A stretch of DNA of 9,697 nt from Aquabacterium sp. (GTDB lineage Bacteria; Pseudomonadota; Gammaproteobacteria; Burkholderiales; Burkholderiaceae_C): NCBI GenBank assembly GCA_017989885.1, contig JAGNPA010000021.1, positions 1-9,697 on the forward strand, in the 5' to 3' direction. The notes under the pieces are model-generated. The model had not been told where the DNA came from. It worked only from the letters and a program-made list of their open reading frames with translations, and ran no database searches. The position numbers were made by a program, and so were the translations under genes. Below, in pieces: positions 1 through 6,008 of this stretch (position 1 is the stretch's first letter; every line of letters begins with the position of its first letter).

Positions 1-209
1 GCCCCTTGTTCGCGCGACTGGGCAGCCACTTCGAACGCGAGACCACCTGGAGACAAGCTGTGGCGGAACACCGCGCGGTGATCAAGGCGATTGAACGCCA
101 CGACCCCAAGGCCGCTCGCGCTGCCATGACCGGCCACTTGGAGAACTCACATACCCGCTTCTCTGCCGGCTGGAGCTCACCGAACGAGCAAGACACGAAC
201 AAGAGGTGA
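1..209 (+). CDS. GntR-family transcriptional regulator, FCD (FadR-type) C-terminal end, 5'-partial
   Basis: Only the last ~68 codons are present. The reading frame is open through the left edge, so the TTG at position 6 is not a true start. The stretch EHRAVIKAIERHDPKAARA followed by a HLENS segment matches the last helices of the FCD effector-binding domain, whose hallmark is an eHraileAIrarDpeaAraam-x-xHL pattern. The winged-helix DNA-binding domain and the metal-binding histidines earlier in FCD lie outside the window. The gene is codirectional with, and 71 bp upstream of, the sugar-acid operon, as is usual for local regulators of hexuronate and aldonate pathways (UxuR/ExuR/LldR relatives). 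The inferred role is sensing a pathway sugar acid and repressing the downstream genes. The family call is firm; the exact subgroup and ligand cannot be told from this fragment. Confidence 0.85.
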   Translation, partial: PLFARLGSHFERETTWRQAVAEHRAVIKAIERHDPKAARAAMTGHLENSHTRFSAGWSSPNEQDTNKR

Positions 210-246
210 CACATGACCCACACGATCACTATCTCGCCGGGGGCAT

Positions 247-259
247 TTGGTGCTTCCAA
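247..259. promoter_or_regulatory. Candidate operator TTGG-N5-CCAA
   Basis: In the 71-bp gap between the regulator and the dehydrogenase lies TTGGTGCTTCCAA, an inverted repeat with perfect 4-bp arms and a 5-bp spacer. FCD-class GntR regulators such as PdhR and LldR bind sites with a TTGG(T)nnn(A)CCAA core, so arm sequence and spacing both fit. The repeat does not extend beyond the four bases of each arm, and no convincing sigma-70 promoter could be matched to it (a poor GTGACA box lies at 206-211). The site may therefore be the operator of the adjacent regulator or a chance match. Confidence 0.35.
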
Positions 260-269
260 CCGGCTACGC

Positions 270-273
270 GGAG
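270..273 (+). promoter_or_regulatory. Ribosome binding site deciding the idnD-like start
   Basis: GGAG lies 7 bases upstream of the ATG at 281. The longer in-frame alternative, a GTG at 206, overlaps the end of the regulator gene. It would add 25 residues that look unlike any dehydrogenase N-terminus. The ribosome site and the family's usual N-terminus both favour 281. Confidence 0.7.
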
Positions 274-280
274 ACTGGAA

Positions 281-1294
281 ATGAGTCTCGCCTGCACCCT
301 GAATGGACCTTTGCAACTGAGTGTCGAACAATTGCCACACGTCGAACCGAAAGAGGGTCAAGTCCGGTTACGCCTGGGCGCCGGCGGCATCTGCGGTTCC
401 GACCTGCACTACTACCAGCACGGGCGCGCCGGCGCCTTCTCCATCCGCGCGCCCTTCGTGCCGGGCCACGAGGCCTCGGGCGTGGTCGAAGCCATCGGGC
501 CTGGCGTCACCCGGGTGCGGCCGGGCCAGAAGGTGGCGGTGAACCCGGCCCACCCCTGCGGCCTGTGCCCGGCCTGCCGCGCCGGCCGCAGCAACCTCTG
601 CGAAAAGATGGTGTTCCTCGGCAGCGCGGCGATCTTTCCGCACCTGCCGGGCCTGTTCCGGGAGCATTTTGTGGTGGGTGAATCGCAGCTCACCGCGGTG
701 GACGAGGACGTGGGTCTGGGCGAGATCGCCTGCGCCGAGCCGCTGTCGGTCGGGCTGCACGCGGTGCGCCGTGCCGGCCCCTTGCTGGGCGCCACCGTGC
801 TTGTCACGGGCGCCGGCACCATCGGCTGTATGTCGGTGATTGCCGCGCGGCTGGCCGGCGCGGGCCGCGTGCTGTGCAGCGACCCGAGCGACCGGGCGCG
901 CGAGATGGCGCTCACCGTCGGGGCCGACGACGCGCAGCCCGACACCAGCGCCTGGAAGGGACAGGTTGACGTGGCGCTCGAAGCGGCGGGCCACCCGTCC
1001 GCGCTCGCGGGCTGCCTGTCGGCCGTGCGCCGCGGTGCCCGCATCGTCCAGGTCGGCACGCTGCCGCCCGAGCTGCCGTTCCCAGCCAACGACATCATGA
1101 CCCGCGAGCTCGACTACGTCGGTGCGTTCCGGGCCGACATCGAATTCGACTGGGCCGTGCAGGCCCTCCGCAGCCGGCGCGCCGATGTGCGCCCGCTCAT
1201 CAGCGCACAGATCCCGATCAGCGAATCGAAGGCGGCCTTCGATTTGGCTTTGGACCGCAGCCGCAGCACCAAGGTGCAGCTCATCCCTGGCTAG
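281..1294 (+). CDS. idnD: Zinc-dependent L-idonate/L-gulonate 5-dehydrogenase-type alcohol dehydrogenase
   Basis: This 337-residue medium-chain dehydrogenase should oxidise the C5 hydroxyl of an aldonate with NAD(P)+ in the cytoplasm. The GroES-like domain carries GGICGSDLHYY with catalytic zinc ligand C38, then GHE (H63, E64) and the third ligand region at E152 (AEPL). The structural zinc is held by C93, C96, C99 and C107. The Rossmann motif GAGTIG is at 176-181, and D200 at the end of the second strand favours NAD+. GGICGSDLHYY, the NPxxPCGxC region and the FxGSAxxFPH region resemble E. coli IdnD (about 343 aa) more than RspB. L-idonate would give 5-keto-D-gluconate; L-gulonate would give D-fructuronate, which fits the UxuB-type and ManD genes downstream. 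The gene is first in the enzyme run, 43 bp before dctP. Family is secure; the choice between idonate, gulonate or another polyol acid is inference. Confidence 0.85.
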   Translation: MSLACTLNGPLQLSVEQLPHVEPKEGQVRLRLGAGGICGSDLHYYQHGRAGAFSIRAPFVPGHEASGVVEAIGPGVTRVRPGQKVAVNPAHPCGLCPACRAGRSNLCEKMVFLGSAAIFPHLPGLFREHFVVGESQLTAVDEDVGLGEIACAEPLSVGLHAVRRAGPLLGATVLVTGAGTIGCMSVIAARLAGAGRVLCSDPSDRAREMALTVGADDAQPDTSAWKGQVDVALEAAGHPSALAGCLSAVRRGARIVQVGTLPPELPFPANDIMTRELDYVGAFRADIEFDWAVQALRSRRADVRPLISAQIPISESKAAFDLALDRSRSTKVQLIPG

Positions 1295-1325
1295 CCGCCA
1301 GTTGACTCACTTTTTCCACAACGAC

Positions 1326-1330
1326 AGGAG
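1326..1330 (+). promoter_or_regulatory. Ribosome binding site of dctP
   Basis: AGGAG lies 7 bases before the ATG at 1338 and is among the strongest ribosome sites in the window. It settles the dctP start: the same frame is open upstream to 1122, but that part is an out-of-frame reading of the dehydrogenase gene. A strong site fits the high expression usually needed for periplasmic binding proteins. Confidence 0.7.
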
Positions 1331-1337
1331 ACACCGA

Positions 1338-2306
1338 ATGAACACCACCCGCATCACCCTGGCCCTGGCCGCCGGCCTCATCGCCGCCGCACCCGCCTTC
1401 GCCCAGACCAAGCTCAAATGGGCCCACGTCTACGAGACCTCCGAGCCCTTCCACACCGCCTCGGTCTGGGCCGCCGAAGAGATCAAGAAGCGCAGCGGCG
1501 GCCGCTTCCAGGTGGACGTGTACCCGGCCTCGCAGCTCGGCAAAGAAAACGACATCAACCAGGGCCTCGCCCTGGGCACGGTGGACATCATCATCTCGGG
1601 CTCCAGCTTCGCGGCCAAGGCCTTCCCGCGCATCGGCGTCACCTACTACCCCTACACCTTCCGCGGCGTGGACCACCTGCTGGCCTACACCAAGAGCGAC
1701 ATCTACAAAGAGCTGACGGCCGGCTACGAGCAGAAGAGCGGCAACGAAATCATTGCCACCACCTACTACGGCACCCGCCACACCACCAGCAACAAGCCGA
1801 TCGCCAAGTGCGCCGACATGAAGGGCCTGAAGATGCGTGTGCCCGACGTGCCCGCCTACCTGGCCATGCCGCGCGCCTGCGGCGCCAACACCTCGCCCAT
1901 CGCGTTCGCCGAGGTCTACCTGGCGCTGCAGAACGGCACTGTGGAAGCGCAGGAAAACCCGCTGCCCACCATCGAAACCAAGAAGTTCTTTGAAGTGCAA
2001 AAACACATCGTGCTGACCGGCCACATCGTGGACCACCTCAACACCGTGGTGGCTGGCGGCGTGTGGAAGAAGCTGTCGGACGCCGACAAGAAGATGTTCA
2101 CCGACGTGGCGCAGGAAGCCGCCGCCAAGGCTTCGAAAGAAGTGGCCGCACGCGAGAGCGAACTGGCCGCCGTGTTCCGCAGCAAGGGCGTGAGCGTGAA
2201 CGACGTGAACACCGGCGAGTTCCGTGACACCGTGCTGAAGAACGTGCCCTTCGAGCAGTTCGGCTACCAGAAAGCCGACTGGGACCGCATCCAGGCCGTC
2301 AAGTAA
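1338..2306 (+). CDS. dctP: TRAP transporter periplasmic solute-binding protein, DctP family
   Basis: This 322-residue protein is the extracytoplasmic receptor that captures a carboxylate substrate and delivers it to the DctQM permease. A Sec signal peptide is clear: charged MNTTR, a hydrophobic run, and a likely cleavage after AFA at residue 22. The mature start KLKWAHVYETSEPFHTA is typical of the family. R167 in MKGLKMRVP is the family arginine that pairs with the substrate carboxylate, and N207 in QENP lies in the conserved EAQENP segment lining the pocket. The length is normal for DctP proteins. It is followed after 12 bp by dctQ. The substrate is inferred from context to be a hexonate or hexuronate; sequence alone does not decide it. 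Confidence 0.93.
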   Translation: MNTTRITLALAAGLIAAAPAFAQTKLKWAHVYETSEPFHTASVWAAEEIKKRSGGRFQVDVYPASQLGKENDINQGLALGTVDIIISGSSFAAKAFPRIGVTYYPYTFRGVDHLLAYTKSDIYKELTAGYEQKSGNEIIATTYYGTRHTTSNKPIAKCADMKGLKMRVPDVPAYLAMPRACGANTSPIAFAEVYLALQNGTVEAQENPLPTIETKKFFEVQKHIVLTGHIVDHLNTVVAGGVWKKLSDADKKMFTDVAQEAAAKASKEVAARESELAAVFRSKGVSVNDVNTGEFRDTVLKNVPFEQFGYQKADWDRIQAVK

Positions 2307-2318
2307 GGCGGAACCAGC

Positions 2319-2930
2319 ATGTCGCTTCACAGCTCTCTGCCCACCGCGGGCGGCGCGGCGGAGTCGCACCCGGTCGAGACCAGCGCGGAAGCGCTGGTCG
2401 CCAGCTTCGCGGAGGCCGACCAGCACCAGGTCGATCTCTCGGCCTACGCCATCGAAGACTGGGTCTGCCTCGGCTTCTTCTGGACCATGGCCGGCCTGGT
2501 GTTCCTGCAGTTCTTCAGCCGCTATGTGCTGAACGACTCGTTTGCGTGGACGGAAGAGCTGGCCGTGTACTGCCTGATGCCGGTGGTGTTCATCGGTGCG
2601 TCCATGTGCGTGCGGCGGGCGCGGCACATCCAGGTCAACCTGGTGTACAGCCACCTGCCGGCATCTGCTGGCAGGGTGTTGTCCACCGCGGTGGACCTGG
2701 CGGCCATCGCCTTCTACGGCTACGCCGGCTGGCTGGTGGCGCGCTACGCGCTCGCGGTGGACAACGAACCCATGACCACCATCGACTGGAACAAGAGCTA
2801 TGTGTACTGGCTGGCTTTTGCGGGCTTCGCCCTGATGACCCTGCGCGGCATTCAGGTGGCCGTGGAGAACTGGCGGCGTGGCTTTTCGCCGCTGCAGAAC
2901 CCCGCCCACTTTGACGACCAGCCTCACTGA
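2319..2930 (+). CDS. dctQ: TRAP transporter small permease, DctQ family
   Basis: This 203-residue inner-membrane protein is the small subunit of the Na+-driven TRAP carrier. A soluble N-terminal extension of about 45 residues precedes four hydrophobic segments: about 48-71, 82-98, 115-137 and 147-166. The conserved FSRYVLN at 66-72, WTEEL at 77-81 and the RRARHI turn at 99-104 are family marks between the first helices. The extension is longer than in the shortest DctQ proteins, but the next in-frame ATG (M57) would cut into the first helix, so the 2319 start stands. The ribosome site is weak (GGCGGA just after the dctP stop), suggesting coupling to dctP. The coding sequence also holds a strong hairpin at 2378-2399. 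Confidence 0.9.
   Translation: MSLHSSLPTAGGAAESHPVETSAEALVASFAEADQHQVDLSAYAIEDWVCLGFFWTMAGLVFLQFFSRYVLNDSFAWTEELAVYCLMPVVFIGASMCVRRARHIQVNLVYSHLPASAGRVLSTAVDLAAIAFYGYAGWLVARYALAVDNEPMTTIDWNKSYVYWLAFAGFALMTLRGIQVAVENWRRGFSPLQNPAHFDDQPH
2378..2399 (+). other. Perfect 9-bp GGAA-capped hairpin at the start of dctQ
   Basis: GACCAGCGC, loop GGAA, GCGCTGGTC: nine consecutive pairs closed by a GNRA-type tetraloop, about 70 bases after the dctP stop and inside the non-membrane N-terminal coding part of dctQ. It has no U-run, so it is not a classical intrinsic terminator. In transport operons, hairpins after the binding-protein gene often protect the upstream mRNA or dampen downstream expression. Such a role here is inference. 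The structure itself is plain in the sequence. Confidence 0.6.
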
Positions 2931-2941
2931 ACGGATTCCCC

Positions 2942-4348
2942 ATGCTGATCCTGATTGTTTCCTTCGTGGGGCTGATGCTCTGCGGCCTGCCGGTGGCGGT
3001 GGCCATGGCCGGTGGCTCGCTGGTCTACATCCTGGTGTCGGGTAGCGTGCCCGACATCGTGCTGGCGCAGCGCATGATCTCGGGCATCGAGTCCTTCCCG
3101 CTGCTGGCCGTGCCCTTCTTCATCCTGGCCGGCAACCTGATGAACATCGCCGGCATCACCGGCCGCATCTACAACTTTGCGATCGCGCTGGTGGGCTGGA
3201 TGAAGGGCGGCCTGGGCCAGGTCAACATCATCGGTTCGGTGATCTTCTCGGGCATGTCGGGCACGGCCATCGCCGACGCGGCAGGCCTGGGCACCGTCGA
3301 GATCAAGGCCATGAAGGAGCACGGCTACTCCACCGAGTTCGCGGTGGGCGTGACGGCCGCGTCCGCCACGCTGGGCCCGATCTTTCCGCCGTCGCTGCCC
3401 TTCGTCATCTACGGGATGATGGCCAACGTCTCCATCGGCGCTCTGTTCGTGGCCGGCATCCTGCCGGGCCTCTTCCTGACCTTGCTGATGATGCTCACCG
3501 TGGCCTATTACGCCCGCCGCAATGGCTGGGGTGGCGACGTGGCGTTCCACTGGGGCCGCCTGGGCGGCGCCTCGCTGGAAATTCTGCTTGTGCTGGCCTT
3601 CCCCATGGCGGTGTGGCTGGCCGTAAAGGCCGGCGCGTCGGTGAACGTGGCCGCCATCACCGCCTTCGTGGTGCTGCTGGCGCTGGACTGGCGTTACAAC
3701 TTTTCTGCCGTGCTGGCGCTCATGGCCCCGGTGATCCTGATCGGCGGTATGACCATGGGCTGGTTCACACCCACCGAGGCCGCTGTGGCTGCTGTGCTCT
3801 GGGCCCTGTTCCTGGGCCTGGTGCGCTACCGCTCCATGACCCTCAAGACGCTGGCCAAGGCCACCTTCGACACCATCGAGACCACGGCCTCGGTGCTGTT
3901 CATCGTCACCGCCGCGTCCATCTTTGCCTGGCTGCTCACCACCACGCAGGCCGCGCAGGCCCTGGCCGACTGGATACTTTCCATCACCAGCAACAAGTGG
4001 GTGTTCCTGCTGCTGGCCAACCTGCTGATCCTGTTCGTGGGCTGCTTCATCGACACCATCGCGGCCATCACCATCCTGGTCCCGATCCTGCTGCCCATCG
4101 TGCTCAAGCTTGGTATCGACCCGGTGCAGTTCGGCCTGATCGTGACGCTGAACCTGATGATCGGCCTGATGACGCCGCCGCTGGGCATGGTGCTGTTCGT
4201 GCTGGCGCGCATCTCCAAGCTCTCGGTGGAGCGCGCCACCATGGCCATCCTGCCCTGGCTGATTCCGTTGCTGCTGGGCCTGGTGGCCATCACCTACATC
4301 CCGGCGCTGACGCTGTGGCTGCCCCAGCAGATGGGGTTACTCAAATAG
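2942..4348 (+). CDS. dctM: TRAP transporter large permease, DctM family
   Basis: This 468-residue inner-membrane protein is the transport subunit that couples substrate uptake to the sodium gradient. Family motifs appear in order: the VPFFILAGNLM segment near residue 60, the SGMSGTAIADAAGLG substrate/Na+ loop near 101-115, PPSLPFVIYG near 150, GWFTPTEAA at 273-281, the CFIDTIAAITILVPIL segment near 363-378 and GLMTPPLGM near 403-411. It is some 40 residues longer than the usual ~425-430. The excess lies at about 210-258 and contains two hydrophobic stretches. The start is 11 bp after dctQ with only a weak ribosome site. It completes the transporter and is followed 16 bp later by the catabolic genes, tying uptake to degradation. 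Confidence 0.94.
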   Translation: MLILIVSFVGLMLCGLPVAVAMAGGSLVYILVSGSVPDIVLAQRMISGIESFPLLAVPFFILAGNLMNIAGITGRIYNFAIALVGWMKGGLGQVNIIGSVIFSGMSGTAIADAAGLGTVEIKAMKEHGYSTEFAVGVTAASATLGPIFPPSLPFVIYGMMANVSIGALFVAGILPGLFLTLLMMLTVAYYARRNGWGGDVAFHWGRLGGASLEILLVLAFPMAVWLAVKAGASVNVAAITAFVVLLALDWRYNFSAVLALMAPVILIGGMTMGWFTPTEAAVAAVLWALFLGLVRYRSMTLKTLAKATFDTIETTASVLFIVTAASIFAWLLTTTQAAQALADWILSITSNKWVFLLLANLLILFVGCFIDTIAAITILVPILLPIVLKLGIDPVQFGLIVTLNLMIGLMTPPLGMVLFVLARISKLSVERATMAILPWLIPLLLGLVAITYIPALTLWLPQQMGLLK

Positions 4349-4364
4349 AGCAGAGGGACGGACT

Positions 4365-5120
4365 ATGACACAACGACTTGCTGGAAAAACTGCCCTGCTG
4401 ACCGCTGCGGGGCAGGGCATTGGCCGCGCCACAGCGCTGGCTTTTCTCAATGAAGGTGCGCGCGTCATCGCCACGGACATCAATAAGGAACTGCTGGACG
4501 CGCTTGCCTTTCAGACCGGCTGCGAAATCGCCCGACTCGATGTGCGTGATGCCGTTGCTATCCAGGCGCTGGCCCACCGCATCGGTCCTGTGGATGTGCT
4601 GTTCAACGCTGCAGGCTTCGTCGATGCCGGCACAGTGCTGGACTGCGACGACGCGGCCTTCGACTTCTCGATGGACTTGAACGTGCGCGCCATGTACCGC
4701 ATGACGCGCGCCTTCTTGCCCGGCATGCTGGCCAAGGGGTCGGGCTCCATCATCAATGTCGCGTCGGTGGCGTCGAGCATCAAGGGCGCGCCCAATCGCT
4801 TCATCTACGGCACCACCAAGGCCGCCGTGATCGGCATGACCAAGGCGGTGGCCGCCGATTTCGTGGCCAAAGGGGTGCGCTGCAACGCCATCTGCCCCGG
4901 TACGGTGGAATCACCCTCGCTGCGCGAGCGAATCGCCGCACAGGCGCAGAGCTCGGGCCAGTCCCTGCAGCAGGTCGAAGCCGCCTTTGTGGCGCGCCAG
5001 CCCATCGGCCGGCTCGGGCGCACCGACGAGATCGCTGCGCTGGCGGTGTACCTGGCTAGCGACGAATCGGCCTTCACCACCGGCACCGCCCAGGTCATCG
5101 ACGGCGGCTGGTCGAACTGA
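4365..5120 (+). CDS. Short-chain dehydrogenase, similar to 2-keto-3-deoxy-L-fuconate/-rhamnonate 4-dehydrogenases
   Basis: A 251-residue classical SDR. It has the cofactor motif TAAGQGIG at 13-20, D38 ending the second strand (NAD+ preference), NAAG at 81-84, and the catalytic set N106, S134, Y148 and K152 (YGTTK). The tail PGTVESPSLRERI and YLASDESAFTTGTAQVIDGG resemble the DHRS6/LRA5/2-keto-3-deoxy-L-fuconate dehydrogenase group. R145, three residues before the tyrosine, matches a carboxylate-binding arginine of that group. The expected reaction is oxidation of the C4 hydroxyl of a 2-keto-3-deoxy sugar acid to a 2,4-diketo acid. A good ribosome site (GAGGGA, 4353-4358) precedes it. The FAH-type hydrolase follows after 21 bp, the pairing seen in L-fucose and L-rhamnose oxidation. 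A KduD-type 5-dehydrogenase is a less likely alternative. The substrate in this operon is unproved. Confidence 0.82.
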   Translation: MTQRLAGKTALLTAAGQGIGRATALAFLNEGARVIATDINKELLDALAFQTGCEIARLDVRDAVAIQALAHRIGPVDVLFNAAGFVDAGTVLDCDDAAFDFSMDLNVRAMYRMTRAFLPGMLAKGSGSIINVASVASSIKGAPNRFIYGTTKAAVIGMTKAVAADFVAKGVRCNAICPGTVESPSLRERIAAQAQSSGQSLQQVEAAFVARQPIGRLGRTDEIAALAVYLASDESAFTTGTAQVIDGGWSN

Positions 5121-5141
5121 ACCCCTCCACAGCGAGACACC

Positions 5142-6008
5142 ATGAAACTCCTTCGTGTGGGCGCCAAGGGCGCCGAGAAGCCCGCCATCCTCGACGCCGC
5201 TGGCCGAGCACGCGACCTGTCGGGTGTGTTGCCCGAGATCACGGCGCAGGCGCTGCAACCCGCCAGCCTCGCCCGTCTGCGCGCACTCGATCCAGAAACC
5301 CTGCCGCTGCTGCCCGACGGCGCGCGCATCGGCCTGCCGTGGACCGGCTGCGGCAAGTTCATCTGCGTGGGCCTGAACTACGCCGACCACGCCGCAGAGT
5401 CCGGCATGGCGATTCCGGCCGAGCCGGTGCTGTTCACCAAACACACCAGCACCATGATCGGCTGCAACGACCCGGTGGTGATCCCTCAAGGCTCGGTGAA
5501 GACCGACTGGGAGGTGGAGCTCGGTGTCGTGATCGGCAGCACCGCACGCTACGTGAGCGAGGACTACGCGCTGAACCACGTGGCGGGCTACTGCGTGGTC
5601 AACGATGTGTCGGAGCGCGAATACCAGTTGGAGCGCGGCGGCACCTGGGACAAGGGCAAGGGCTGCGACACATTTGGCCCGGTAGGACCCTGGCTCGTCA
5701 CCGCCGACGAGGTGGCCGATCCGCAGCAGCTCGGCATGTGGCTGGAGGTCAACGGCAAGCGCTTCCAAAACGGCAGCACCCGCACCATGGTGTTCAACGT
5801 GGCGCAGCTGGTGAGCTACATCAGCCGCTTCACCACGCTCTACCCCGGCGACCTCATCAGCACCGGCACACCGCCGGGCGTGGGCATGGGCGTCAAGCCC
5901 CAGGCCACTTACCTGAAACCGGGCGATGTGATGCAGCTGTCCATCGACGGCCTGGGCACCCAGCGCCAGACAGTGCACGCCTGGAACCCGGAGCTGATCG
6001 ATGGCTGA
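5142..6008 (+). CDS. FAH-family hydrolase, probable 2,4-diketo-3-deoxy sugar-acid hydrolase
   Basis: This 288-residue protein has a variable N-terminal domain (1-70) and a fumarylacetoacetate-hydrolase fold. GLNYADHAAE at 77-86 carries H83 and E86 of the catalytic region. Metal ligands are E124 and E126 (DWEVELGVVIG) and D155 (VNDVSERE). K173 lies in the GKGCDTFGPVGPW loop, and STGTPPGVGMG is the C-terminal signature. Such proteins are often labelled ureidoglycolate lyase, but members next to a 2-keto-3-deoxy-acid dehydrogenase hydrolyse 2,4-diketo-3-deoxy acids, e.g. to pyruvate plus L-lactate in L-fucose and L-rhamnose breakdown. If the precursor here is KDG, the products would be pyruvate and glycerate (inference). 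The stop codon overlaps the next gene by 8 bases. The fold is certain, the substrate is not. Confidence 0.85.
   Translation: MKLLRVGAKGAEKPAILDAAGRARDLSGVLPEITAQALQPASLARLRALDPETLPLLPDGARIGLPWTGCGKFICVGLNYADHAAESGMAIPAEPVLFTKHTSTMIGCNDPVVIPQGSVKTDWEVELGVVIGSTARYVSEDYALNHVAGYCVVNDVSEREYQLERGGTWDKGKGCDTFGPVGPWLVTADEVADPQQLGMWLEVNGKRFQNGSTRTMVFNVAQLVSYISRFTTLYPGDLISTGTPPGVGMGVKPQATYLKPGDVMQLSIDGLGTQRQTVHAWNPELIDG
5990..5993 (+). promoter_or_regulatory. Ribosome binding site of the uxaA-like gene, inside the hydrolase gene
   Basis: GGAG sits 7 bases before the ATG at 6001, within the final codons of the upstream gene. It supports this start and implies that translation of the two genes is coupled through their 8-base overlap. 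Confidence 0.65.

Noticed and set aside
206..280. GTG-initiated 25-residue N-terminal extension of the zinc dehydrogenase
   Set aside because: It overlaps the regulator stop, looks unlike any dehydrogenase N-terminus, and a better ribosome site (270-273) serves the ATG at 281.
1302..1307. TTGACT as a -35 box for a separate dctP promoter
   Set aside because: No -10-like hexamer lies 16-18 bases downstream; the region there is the dctP ribosome site.
1281..2927. Long 548-codon open frame on the minus strand
   Set aside because: It lies opposite dctP and dctQ, whose motifs are clear. Its sequence is a low-complexity H/V/G/A-rich shadow typical of antisense frames in GC-rich DNA.
5134..5141. 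Repeated GAGACACC/GAGCAAGACAC words before several starts (also near 186, 1328 and 7545) as a regulatory repeat
   Set aside because: They fit degenerate ribosome-binding leaders (GGAGACACC-ATG) common in such genomes. Position relative to the ATG explains them.
5142..6008. Ureidoglycolate lyase (allantoin pathway)
   Set aside because: A frequent automatic label for this FAH subgroup, but no purine-degradation gene is near and the SDR partner points to diketo-acid hydrolysis.
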